Part shown: positions 1 to 5,516 of the stretch, in pieces
Layout of the letters: each line of letters opens with the position of its first letter
Position numbering within the stretch: position 1 is the stretch's first letter
Position numbers and translations under genes: made by a program
Assembly: GCA_050694015.1 (NCBI GenBank)
Contig: JBOGWY010000127.1
Coordinates: forward strand, 1-6,031
Length of the DNA stretch: 6,031 bases
Reading direction: 5' to 3'
DNA from: JBOGWY01 sp050694015
GTDB lineage: Bacteria; Actinomycetota; CADDZG01; WHSQ01
The notes under the pieces: model-generated
Told to the model about the DNA's origin: nothing
What the model saw: only the letters and a program-made list of their open reading frames with translations
The model's database searches: none

Positions 1-30
1 CTGCTCGGATGTCCCGGCTAACGTGTGCAC

Positions 31-270
31 ATGCGTGTCCACATAGTGCTCGACGACGACGTAGTGCGGGAGATCGATGAGATCGTAGGGCGCCGCGGGC
101 GGAGTCGCTTCATACGAGAGGCGATCAGTTCCGCCTTGGCGCATCGTAACCAGCGTGATCGCATCCGGGCGGCACGGGGGGCGCTTCAGGGCGCGGGGCA
201 CGAGTGGGATGCCGATGTGGCCGTGTGGGTGCGCGAGCAACGGAGATCGGACGGCAGCATCGTCGGCTAG
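31..270 (+). CDS. VapB-type ribbon-helix-helix antitoxin
   Basis: This small protein (79 aa from ATG 31) looks like a type II antitoxin. The N-terminal strand RVHIVLDDDVVREIDEIVG followed by RRGRSRFIREAI is a typical MetJ/Arc ribbon-helix-helix DNA-binding fold. The tail GHEWDADVAVWVREQRR resembles the toxin-binding tail of actinobacterial VapB proteins (HPEW...VAAWVRxLRR). A GTG at 25 would add two residues; ATG 31 was chosen because the family begins directly with the DNA-binding strand. No clear Shine-Dalgarno is visible before either start, so translation may be leaderless. By analogy with VapB it should repress its own promoter and neutralise a PIN-domain RNase. Its stop TAG overlaps a GTG that opens a broken VapC-like reading frame, so the antitoxin appears to have outlived its toxin. 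The promoter region is cut by the window edge. Confidence 0.8.
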   Translation: MRVHIVLDDDVVREIDEIVGRRGRSRFIREAISSALAHRNQRDRIRAARGALQGAGHEWDADVAVWVREQRRSDGSIVG

Positions 271-415
271 TGCGCTACGTGATCAACGCGCGAGGTCTTA
301 CCCGAGCTCTGGACCCGTGCGTTCTGATCGCCGTCACCGGCCGCGGCCCCCGGTAGACGTCCGCGCAAGCGCGTTCACGTTACGAGCGGATCCCTCCCCG
401 GCACCAGAACGGTAA
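270..415 (+). pseudogene. Probable VapC (PIN-domain) toxin relic, frameshifted
   Basis: A GTG at 270-272 shares its first base with the antitoxin stop (TAGTG), the usual vapBC coupling. It opens as VRYVINA, close to the common VapC start MRYVIDA, and runs through RALDPCVLIAVTGRG, which resembles the PIN start LLDTSVFIAxExGRP. It stops at TAG 354-356 after only 28 codons. In the frame used by 338-415 the reading continues RPRPPVDVRASAFTLRADP and ends at TAA 413-415. The segment VRASAFTLRAD resembles the next VapC segment VSVITLAEL. A frameshift near 338-345 would join the two pieces. The rest of a PIN domain (about 80-90 residues with the other acidic residues) is missing, and the facing vapC begins to overlap here. 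Similarity was judged by eye on short motifs, so an unrelated non-coding spacer remains possible. Confidence 0.4.
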
Positions 416-791
416 CTCTGGCCTTCCGCGCGGCCCCGGCCAACCCGGTATCAAGAGTGCAGATGGGGATACGTCGCGCTTTGGCCAGCACCAGATACAC
501 CGCGTCGTAAACGGTGAGGTTCTCGGCGAGCCGGATGGCCCGTTCGACAAGGACACTGCTGCTCACAACCACGGGGCCCAGGGCAAGAAGATCGGCGACT
601 GCGTCTGCGAGATGGCGGCGAGTGAATCTCTTATCCGCCAGGAAGCGCTTTCGCAGCGCGTTGGCTACCTCAACCAGGCAGAGATCAGGCGTCCACAGTT
701 CGATCGTCGACCCTTGATCGAATAGGGGAGCGACATCGCCATGGGCGGGACCCGGAGCAAGGTACTCAACGAAGACGCTCGCGTCGACCAC
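375..791 (-). CDS. vapC: PIN-domain ribonuclease toxin, VapC family
   Basis: This 138-aa protein has full PIN-domain length and all four expected acidic positions: D3 (MVDASVFVEYL), E41 (LCLVEVANALRKR), D96 (LTVYDAVYLVLA) and D114 (ICTLDTGLA). VapC toxins are Mg2+-dependent RNases that cut tRNA or rRNA to stop growth; the target here cannot be read from sequence. The start is GTG 791, chosen because GAGG (800-803 on the plus strand) lies 8 nt upstream and because the PIN fold normally begins at this V-D-A-S strand. The antitoxin gene ends 10 nt upstream on the same strand, so the two form an antitoxin-first operon. The 3' end (375-415) overlaps, in the opposite orientation, the relic toxin of the other module. 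Residues look intact, so the toxin is probably functional. Confidence 0.9.
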   Translation of the reverse strand: MVDASVFVEYLAPGPAHGDVAPLFDQGSTIELWTPDLCLVEVANALRKRFLADKRFTRRHLADAVADLLALGPVVVSSSVLVERAIRLAENLTVYDAVYLVLAKARRIPICTLDTGLAGAARKARVTVLVPGRDPLVT

Positions 792-801
792 AACTGCGGC
801 C

Positions 802-1038
802 TCAGCGATCGCGATCCTCCCTCACCAGTTCTTGGGCGGCGCGGGTCATGACCCCGGCCGACTCTCGTCGCGCTGCAACGCGCCGCGCCACCCGTGCGCG
901 ATCGACGAGCGAGTCGGCGAGGGCCCTTCTAAGGATGGCCACCGTCTGCGCCGAGAGTGATCTGCCTTCCCTGTCGGCCGTGGCCCGCAGCGCCTCATAG
1001 AGGTCCTCGGGGATGTTCCGAACCTGAAGTGATGCCAT
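802..1038 (-). CDS. Antitoxin, FitA/VapB-like ribbon-helix-helix
   Basis: The 78-aa product starts ASLQVRNIPEDLYEALRATA and continues EGRSLSAQTVAILRRAL, a standard FitA-like Arc/MetJ ribbon-helix-helix domain (residues 2-42). An arginine-rich linker follows, then a C-terminal helix (about 60-78, MTRAAQELVREDRDR) that should occupy the PIN active-site groove of the toxin encoded directly downstream. ATG 1038 was chosen over a TTG at 1056 because the family begins at this point and the extra residues would be encoded inside the operator. There is no convincing Shine-Dalgarno before ATG 1038. Two TGATATCA palindromes lie 10-28 bp upstream of the start and are the likely autoregulatory site. The gene is head-to-head with the Asp-box protein gene; the starts are about 115 bp apart. 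Confidence 0.88.
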   Translation of the reverse strand: MASLQVRNIPEDLYEALRATADREGRSLSAQTVAILRRALADSLVDRARVARRVAARRESAGVMTRAAQELVREDRDR

Positions 1039-1047
1039 GATGCAAAA

Positions 1048-1066
1048 TGATATCAATCTGATATCA
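1048..1066. promoter_or_regulatory. Double TGATATCA palindrome, probable antitoxin operator
   Basis: Two perfect 8-bp palindromes, TGATATCA at 1048-1055 and again at 1059-1066, are separated by 3 bp, so their centres are 11 bp apart, about one helical turn. They sit in the only AT-rich patch of the area, immediately upstream of the minus-strand antitoxin start. Ribbon-helix-helix dimers typically bind paired sites spaced about a turn apart, so this is inferred to be where the VapBC complex represses its own promoter. It could also influence the divergent gene at 1153. No confident -35/-10 pair could be assigned. Confidence 0.65.
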
Positions 1067-1152
1067 AGTTCGTCCAGCGCGAGGGTGTTCGGAACTCGCC
1101 CAACGTGGGTAAAAAACCAGGTTGAGCGCGGGAACTCATCGGGGAGGTCGTC

Positions 1153-2592
1153 ATGCGCCTAGGTCGGGCATTCATCGTCGTTGCTGCCATCTGTGTGGTT
1201 GCTCTAGGGGTTCCATCGGCGGCTCCCGCGCTGGTGACCGGCTCGCCCGGACCTTCGGTGCCGCGTGCGTGCCCGGAGCCGCCGCGGCCGATGGAATTCG
1301 GTAAGCCCGGTTACATCGACATCGCTCGCGCCGGTGGCGAACCGACTGTCTCGATGCATCCCGACGGGACGATGCTCTACGGCTCTCACGCGGGGACGAC
1401 CCACTTCTACAGTTTCGAGGCCGCCGACGACTCGTCGTTCGCGTTCCTCGAGAACTACAACGGACAGGCGTACTACTACTACTCGAGCGACAACGGCAAG
1501 ACGTGGGAGTTCGTCCCGCGCCCGTTCCCGCCCGACGCTATGCCCGGGTCCGGTTTCTCCGATCCCGACTTCGCGATCGATACCGCGGGCAATGTGTTCA
1601 TCTCCGAGATCAACCTGCTCAATGTCGCGATCTCGAAGTCGTCGGATTCCGGCAAGAGCTACGTTCTCAAGAACTTCTTCGCCTTCACGATCACCGACCG
1701 CCAGTGGAAGGCAGCCGATGAGAAAGACGTCGTGTACATGGTCGGCAACACGTTCGGCGGGGGCACCTATCCGTCCGACCCGGTCGGGAACTCGGGTCAC
1801 ATCCTGATCAAGTCGAAGGACGGAGGCGAGACGTTCTCCGAGGCGATCGAGGACCCCGATGGCCTCGGCGACCTCCACGTCGACCAGCGCGACGGAACGC
1901 TGTACGAGACGCACCTGAACGGAGGTCACTTGCAGATGTGGGCATTCCGCGGTGCGCGCAAGGACGACTTCAAGCCCGACCGCAACACGATCGCGAAAGA
2001 CGTTGCGATGAACTCGCACTGGCCCGCCTTCGACATCGATACGAAGGGCAACCTCTACGTCGTGTGGGACGAGACCGGCGAGGGCGGCCGTCCCGCGGGC
2101 GTGTACTACAGCTACTCCACCGACGAGGGCAACACATGGGCGGAACCGCTACGCGTCGACGAGAGTGACGACACCGATCTGTGGCCGTGGCTCGCGGTCG
2201 GAGCTCCGGGCAACGTGGCGATCGCGTGGCTCGAGGCGTCGCGCAAGCTTCCCGACCACAACGCCGAGACCGACGGCGAGCACGGCTGGAGGATCGTCGC
2301 GGCGCAGTCGCTCAACGGGCTCGGCTGCGGTCGCGGGAGCGTGCCCGGGTTCCGCAGCGCCGTTGCGACGCCCGAGCCGGTGCACCGCGGCACGATCTGC
2401 AACTCGGGGACGGTGTGCCAAGCGCAGGGCATCGATCGCCGTCTCGGCGACTACTTCTCGATAGAGATCGACGCCACCGGAGCGCTGTGGGCCGGCTACT
2501 CCGACACTCGTCAGGGCGGCGCGGTGGCGCTCCCGGGCTACTTCCGCCAGACCGGCGGGCCGCGCTTCGGGCGCAACACCTCGATGCCGTGA
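1153..2592 (+). CDS. Secreted Asp-box (BNR) beta-propeller protein
   Basis: The 479-aa protein has a classic Sec signal peptide (RLGR basic start, hydrophobic core 7-20, likely cleavage after an alanine near 24-26) and is predicted to be exported. Four Asp boxes (S-x-D-x-G-x-T-W type) are visible: SSDNGKTW 111-118, SSDSGKSY 163-170, SKDGGETF 221-228 and STDEGNTW 322-329. Repeated strand motifs such as FAIDTAGNVFISE, FDIDTKGNLYVVWDE and IEIDATGALWAGYSD mark successive blades. Together they indicate a six- or seven-bladed sialidase-like propeller. No FRIP motif or clear sialidase arginine triad is seen, so enzymatic sialidase activity is not supported; such folds also serve as glycan-binding or structural proteins. 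Mature-part cysteines are C40, C392, C416 and C422. ATG 1153 has a strong GGGGAGGT five bases upstream. A small SRPBCC gene follows 25 bp later and may be cotranscribed. Confidence 0.85.
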   Translation: MRLGRAFIVVAAICVVALGVPSAAPALVTGSPGPSVPRACPEPPRPMEFGKPGYIDIARAGGEPTVSMHPDGTMLYGSHAGTTHFYSFEAADDSSFAFLENYNGQAYYYYSSDNGKTWEFVPRPFPPDAMPGSGFSDPDFAIDTAGNVFISEINLLNVAISKSSDSGKSYVLKNFFAFTITDRQWKAADEKDVVYMVGNTFGGGTYPSDPVGNSGHILIKSKDGGETFSEAIEDPDGLGDLHVDQRDGTLYETHLNGGHLQMWAFRGARKDDFKPDRNTIAKDVAMNSHWPAFDIDTKGNLYVVWDETGEGGRPAGVYYSYSTDEGNTWAEPLRVDESDDTDLWPWLAVGAPGNVAIAWLEASRKLPDHNAETDGEHGWRIVAAQSLNGLGCGRGSVPGFRSAVATPEPVHRGTICNSGTVCQAQGIDRRLGDYFSIEIDATGALWAGYSDTRQGGAVALPGYFRQTGGPRFGRNTSMP

Positions 2593-2617
2593 TGCCGCGA
2601 CGGTCACGCCAACAGCG

Positions 2618-3049
2618 ATGCAGTTCGAGAACACGCTGACGATCCGGAAGCCTCCGGAGGTCGTGTTCCAGTTCCTCGCGGACTTCGAGAACGCACCGAG
2701 TTGGAACTACGCGATCGAGCGAACGCAGAAGGCGTCGGAAGGCCCGGTCCGCGTCGGGACCACGTATCACCAAACACGGTCCATCCCGGCACCTAGCGAA
2801 GAGACCTTTACCGTGACCGAGTTCGAACCGCCACGGCGTCTCGCGATCGACGGTGACCTTGGACCGTTCCGCGGCACGCTTAGCTACGACCTAGAGAGCG
2901 TGTCCGACGGAACACGGCTCACGAATCGTGCCGATCTTCGGGGCACAGGCTTAGCCAAGGTCGCAGGCCCGCTCCTGGGCAGACGGGTCGGCGACGCGGT
3001 CGCGGCCAACCTGGGGAAACTCAAGGAGATACTCGAGAGCACGGCGTAA
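2618..3049 (+). CDS. SRPBCC (START-like) family protein
   Basis: This 143-aa cytoplasmic protein fits a single SRPBCC domain of normal length. It opens with a strand and the signature IRKPPEVVFQFLADFENAPSWN (residues 9-30). The middle has GVTY-like GTTYHQTR (48-54) and TVTEFEPPRRLAI (65-77), and it ends with an amphipathic helix from about 124 to 141. Members bind hydrophobic ligands in a deep cavity and include polyketide cyclases, lipid carriers and coenzyme-binding proteins. No catalytic residue pattern points to a particular ligand here. The start ATG 2618 lacks a strong ribosome-binding site; the gap to the upstream stop is only 25 bp, which suggests cotranscription with the Asp-box gene. 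A hairpin lies 7 bp after the stop. Confidence 0.85.
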   Translation: MQFENTLTIRKPPEVVFQFLADFENAPSWNYAIERTQKASEGPVRVGTTYHQTRSIPAPSEETFTVTEFEPPRRLAIDGDLGPFRGTLSYDLESVSDGTRLTNRADLRGTGLAKVAGPLLGRRVGDAVAANLGKLKEILESTA

Positions 3050-3056
3050 AAGGAAC

Positions 3057-3081
3057 GGGGAGCCTCCTTGCGGAGGCCCCC
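3057..3081. terminator. Hairpin terminator between convergent genes
   Basis: GGGG (3057-3060), a bulged A, then GCCTCC (3062-3067) pair with GGAGGC (3072-3077) and CCCC (3078-3081) around a TTGC loop, giving a 10-bp GC-rich stem. On the minus strand the stem is followed by a T-rich tail (GTTCCTTTTAC), so it best fits an intrinsic terminator for the secreted protein gene that ends at 3114. It also lies 7 bp after the SRPBCC stop and may act both ways, although the plus side lacks a U-tract. Confidence 0.65.
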
Positions 3082-3113
3082 CGACCTGGGGACTTTGTGC
3101 TTCTAATTCTTAG

Positions 3114-3758
3114 CTAATCGATGTCGTCGCTGAAGAAGACGTACTGCCCGTGCCACACGCCCGACGTCGGTTCGGTTCCCTGGATCGGGCACTTCTGCTC
3201 GCCGTCGGTGTTCCAGAGGAACTTGCCGTCGACGATGATCTGACCGACGGGCCCCTCGTTGACGCGATGGACACCGAAGACCCGCGCGTACGACCCGTTC
3301 AGCGTGATCGACACCGGCACCGCGTACGACTTGTTCAGCGCGCTGCTGAAGATGATGACCTTGCCGTCCGGTCGTCCGGCCGGGTACTCGGGCTCTCCGT
3401 CCGTGGAGCCGCCCTGCATGCAGATGTCGGGGATCGCAGACTCGGTCTTGGTCGTTCCTGCGAGCTGCGCGCGGCAGCCTCCGACGATCGCGTCGACCGC
3501 GACCTCGATGCAGCCGGCTTCCGGATCCTCGTCGCTGCCGGAATCGGCCTTGTAGTTGCAGTGGTCCTCGAACATGAGCTCGTCCGAGCGCTGATTCCGA
3601 TCGCACGTCAGCGTCGCATCGCCGAGCAACCACGTCCCCTGACCGACGATCCCACTATCTCGTTCGGCGCGTGGCGGATCGGCGTGCGCGGCCACGGGAA
3701 CCAGCGTCGCCAGGATGACGGTCGCGACCACCGCAGCGATGTGCTTGATCGTCCCCAT
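3114..3758 (-). CDS. Secreted six-cysteine protein of unknown function
   Basis: The 214-aa product starts MGTIKHIAAVVATVILATLV and has a clear Sec signal peptide with a likely AHA|D cleavage after residue 26. No lipobox is present, so the mature protein is probably soluble or extracellular. The mature part has six cysteines (52, 67, 83, 95, 113, 190), enough for three disulfides. It is acidic and ends in FFSDDID. No known domain is recognised; segments such as KVIIFSSALNKSYAVPVSITLNGSY (132-156) look like beta strands. The start ATG 3758 is well supported by AGGAGG (complement of 3764-3769) five bases upstream, suggesting good expression. It is monocistronic, convergent with the SRPBCC gene and divergent from the PAS protein gene. 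Two palindromes lie about 35-60 bp upstream of the start. Confidence 0.82.
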   Translation of the reverse strand: MGTIKHIAAVVATVILATLVPVAAHADPPRAERDSGIVGQGTWLLGDATLTCDRNQRSDELMFEDHCNYKADSGSDEDPEAGCIEVAVDAIVGGCRAQLAGTTKTESAIPDICMQGGSTDGEPEYPAGRPDGKVIIFSSALNKSYAVPVSITLNGSYARVFGVHRVNEGPVGQIIVDGKFLWNTDGEQKCPIQGTEPTSGVWHGQYVFFSDDID

Positions 3759-3791
3759 ATGTCCCTCCTCTTTCGCCCTGAAGCTTCTACT

Positions 3792-3819
3792 GCTAAGTAC
3801 TCAGCGCTGCCCCCGGGGG
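3792..3819. promoter_or_regulatory. Paired palindromes in divergent intergenic region
   Basis: GCTAAGTACTCAGC (3792-3805) is a 14-bp inverted repeat with one mismatched pair, and four bases later CCCCCGGGGG (3810-3819) is a perfect 10-bp palindrome. They sit 34-61 bp upstream of the secreted protein start and 111 bp or more upstream of the PAS protein start, where a promoter or operator would be expected. No sigma-factor consensus is convincing, so a transcription-factor site is an inference; the rest of 3759-3929 shows nothing recognisable. Confidence 0.35.
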
Positions 3820-3929
3820 TAACGCATTTGGGCGCGGCGGAGATGTGACACTTTGGGGTCGTCTTGTGGCTGCTTATGACCGTTTCGTCCGAACCGTTGC
3901 GATTTGCGCGCGTCTAGCTCGACAGGGCC

Positions 3930-4592
3930 ATGGACACGGTGCGCGCGCGGTCGAACAATCAAGGTATGAGCTCCGCGGCGTCGTTTACGCCCGAGGATTT
4001 CGGCATCGGCCGGCTCTTCTGGAACATCCGTGACGCGATCGTGGTCGCGAACGCGGCCACGGAGCGGATCGTCCTCTGGAACCCGTGCGCGGCGGAGCTC
4101 TTCGGCTACACGGAGGAGGAGGCCCTGAGCATGCCTCTGCACGCGCTCGTGCCCGAACGGCTCGTCGAGGTTCACCGGCGGGGCCTGGCCGGCTACCAGG
4201 AGACGGGTGAGGGGCTCCTGATCGACAGCGGCACGCCGGTCGAGCTGGCGGGTCAGCACAAGGACGGGCACGAGGTCCCCATCGAACTGACGCTTACGAA
4301 GATCCCCGACGTGAGCCCCGAAGGGCACCGGTTCGCGTTGGCGATCGTGCGCGACCTGAAAGATAGGAAAGCGGCCGAAGACGCGCGTGCCGCCTACCGC
4401 GAGCTCGAGATCCATCGCCGGCAGGCCGCGAAGCTCCACGACTCGATCGTCCAGGGCCTCGCCACGGCCAAGATGGCGCTCGAGCTCGACATGAGGGAGA
4501 AGAGCGCCGAAGCGATCGAGGAAACTCTGCGGCGCGCCCGCGACTTGGTCGACGATCTGCTGCGAGGGATGGCGCCCAAAGACCAGGAGTGA
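3930..4592 (+). CDS. PAS sensor with DHp (HisKA_3-like) helix, no ATPase domain
   Basis: The 220-aa cytoplasmic protein has a PAS domain at about 27-143: RLFWNIRDAIVVANAATERIVLWNPCAAELFGYTEEEAL, then DGHEVPIELTLTKI and the closing FALAIVRDLKDRK. A helical linker follows, then a two-helix hairpin at about 160-212 containing KLHDSIVQGLATAKMALEL. This matches the H-box of HisKA_3-type histidine kinases (LHDxvxQxL), with H170 as the candidate phosphoacceptor. The HATPase_c domain that would normally follow (about 130 residues) is absent; the protein stops at MAPKDQE and a convergent gene begins 14 bp later. It may be a dimeric sensor that is phosphorylated in trans or signals through protein contacts. 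The start is uncertain: ATG 3930 has a weak AGGG two bases upstream, while ATG 3966 would give a 208-aa protein that keeps the whole PAS domain. Confidence 0.85.
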   Translation: MDTVRARSNNQGMSSAASFTPEDFGIGRLFWNIRDAIVVANAATERIVLWNPCAAELFGYTEEEALSMPLHALVPERLVEVHRRGLAGYQETGEGLLIDSGTPVELAGQHKDGHEVPIELTLTKIPDVSPEGHRFALAIVRDLKDRKAAEDARAAYRELEIHRRQAAKLHDSIVQGLATAKMALELDMREKSAEAIEETLRRARDLVDDLLRGMAPKDQE

Positions 4593-4606
4593 CGCCCCGA
4601 ACTCAC

Positions 4607-5110
4607 CTAGCGGCGCTCGTTGTCCCTAAGGAAGTCCAGCAGGATAGTCAGGTGAATCGCGTCCTTCTTCCGGCCCGCAGCTCGCTTCATCGCAATGATG
4701 TCTTCGACCGCGGCGACTCGAATATCGACCCCGAAACGCGTGACCTTCGTCGCCCGCGCCTTCAACTCTTCGTACGGAGGAGCACCGGCGGGAGTGAAGA
4801 GGAGGTCGAAGGGTCCGAAATCTGTCACGAAGGTCATCACACTCACGTTGGCGAGCATGCGTGCGTCTAAGGGAACCTTCACCGTCTCTTCCGGATCCGG
4901 TAGCCGTAGCCGCGCTCCCAACTCATCGAGGCCGGCGGCCAGACGTTCTCTGTTCGTTTCCCCCATAGCAGCAGCCACATCGACATCAAGCGTCGTCGTG
5001 AGTCCAGCGCCCTGGAGTACAGCGGCCATAGCACCGATCACGACATAGTCGACTTCGTGTTTGGTGAGGACCTGGAAGATCCGGCTGGGGTCGAAACGCG
5101 GAGAATTCAC
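4607..5110 (-). CDS. Nucleotidyltransferase-fold protein, putative TA toxin
   Basis: The 167-aa protein shows the polymerase-beta-like nucleotidyltransferase signature: VDYVVIGAMAAVLQGAG (20-36, a glycine-containing helix-strand turn) and TTTLDVDV (38-45) with metal-binding D42 and D44. A plausible third carboxylate is D102 in GPFDLLF. The C-terminal segment VEDIIAMKRAAGRKKDAIHL (135-154) is typical of uncharacterised AbiEii/DUF6036-like or MenT-like proteins. Family toxins transfer nucleotides to tRNA or proteins; the substrate here is unknown. The start is GTG 5110, whose GTGA overlaps the TGA stop of the upstream XRE gene by 4 bp, a sign of translational coupling. A reading frame extends upstream to 5221, but that part lies over the XRE gene. 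Antitoxin-first order supports a TA role, though a metabolic enzyme cannot be excluded. Confidence 0.82.
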   Translation of the reverse strand: MNSPRFDPSRIFQVLTKHEVDYVVIGAMAAVLQGAGLTTTLDVDVAAAMGETNRERLAAGLDELGARLRLPDPEETVKVPLDARMLANVSVMTFVTDFGPFDLLFTPAGAPPYEELKARATKVTRFGVDIRVAAVEDIIAMKRAAGRKKDAIHLTILLDFLRDNERR

Positions 5111-5436
5111 GCGTTCGAGCGACTTTTCTCTCGTCGCGCCTGCGCGATCAGCTCTCGTTCGCGAGCGCGCCACGACGCAACCTGGTCGCTCGGGAGGCTC
5201 GCTTCGTAGGCCGCGACCCACTCGTCGTGATCGTCCAACGGTTCCAGACGGATGCGGAGATCCTGTCCCGCTGCGCGAACGATGCGGTTCAAAGTGTCGA
5301 GCGTGGGTGACTTGCGCCCCGTTTCATAGGCAGACAGGGTCGCCTGCGAGGTCCGGGCCCGCCGAGCGAGTTCGCGCTGGGAGATTCCCGCGGTCCGGCG
5401 GGCCAGGCGGATGAGGTTGCCCCCCCAGCTATTCAT
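5107..5436 (-). CDS. XRE-family HTH regulator, putative antitoxin
   Basis: The 109-aa protein has an XRE/Cro-type helix-turn-helix at about 5-58: LIRLARRTAGISQRELARRA, then TSQATLSAYETGRKSPTLDTLNRIVRAAG. A C-terminal part of about 50 residues (LEPLDDHDEWVAAYEASLP...ARERELIAQARREKS) is charged and probably helical, suited to contacting a partner protein. ATG 5436 was chosen because the HTH begins just after it. A GTG at 5535 would add 33 residues encoded across the upstream inverted repeat. A GAGG lies only 2 nt before the ATG, closer than usual. The gene overlaps the nucleotidyltransferase gene by 4 bp. It likely represses its own operon by binding the inverted repeat at 5445-5487. Confidence 0.87.
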   Translation of the reverse strand: MNSWGGNLIRLARRTAGISQRELARRARTSQATLSAYETGRKSPTLDTLNRIVRAAGQDLRIRLEPLDDHDEWVAAYEASLPSDQVASWRARERELIAQARREKSRSNA

Positions 5437-5444
5437 TGCCTCAT

Positions 5445-5487
5445 GATATCCGTTCGGGTGTCGATTGTCGATATCTGAACGGATATC
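5445..5487. promoter_or_regulatory. Inverted-repeat operator upstream of XRE gene
   Basis: GATATCCGTTC (5445-5455) and GAACGGATATC (5477-5487) are perfect 11-bp inverted repeats separated by 21 bp. A third GATATC sits at 5470-5475 and a tandem duplication TGTCGAT-TGTCGAT covers 5459-5472. The element starts 9 bp upstream of the XRE start, so it probably overlaps the promoter and serves as an autoregulatory operator for the XRE-nucleotidyltransferase operon. This role is inferred from position and symmetry. Confidence 0.65.
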
Positions 5488-5516
5488 GCGATAGGCCCCG
5501 GCGCCGCCAGCGGAAC

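Noticed and set aside
336..373. GC-rich hairpins (ACCGG/CCGGT and CGCGC/GCGCG) as a terminator
   Set aside because: Stems are 5 bp and no T-tract follows on either strand.
1039..1056. TTG start giving six extra residues to the second antitoxin
   Set aside because: The extension is encoded by part of the double palindrome, and ribbon-helix-helix antitoxins begin at the internal ATG.
1091..1137. Direct repeat GGAACTC (1091-1097 and 1131-1137) as an ECF promoter
   Set aside because: No matching -10 element lies at the right distance from either copy, and 7 bp repeats are expected by chance.
1204..2019. Long 271-codon minus-strand open frame
   Set aside because: It is antisense to the Asp-box gene, has an arginine- and valine-rich composition typical of a high-GC shadow frame, and shows no domain, while the plus frame has a signal peptide and Asp boxes.
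3150..3848. 232-codon plus-strand open frame
   Set aside because: It is antisense to the secreted six-cysteine gene, which has a signal peptide and a strong ribosome-binding site; the plus frame has neither.
3801..4439. 212-codon minus-strand open frame
   Set aside because: It is antisense to the PAS gene, whose domain motifs are clear; the composition is that of a shadow frame.
5111..5221. Upstream extension of the nucleotidyltransferase frame
   Set aside because: The extra 37 residues lie over the XRE gene and look arginine-rich; the GTG at 5110 with GTGA overlap fits family length better.
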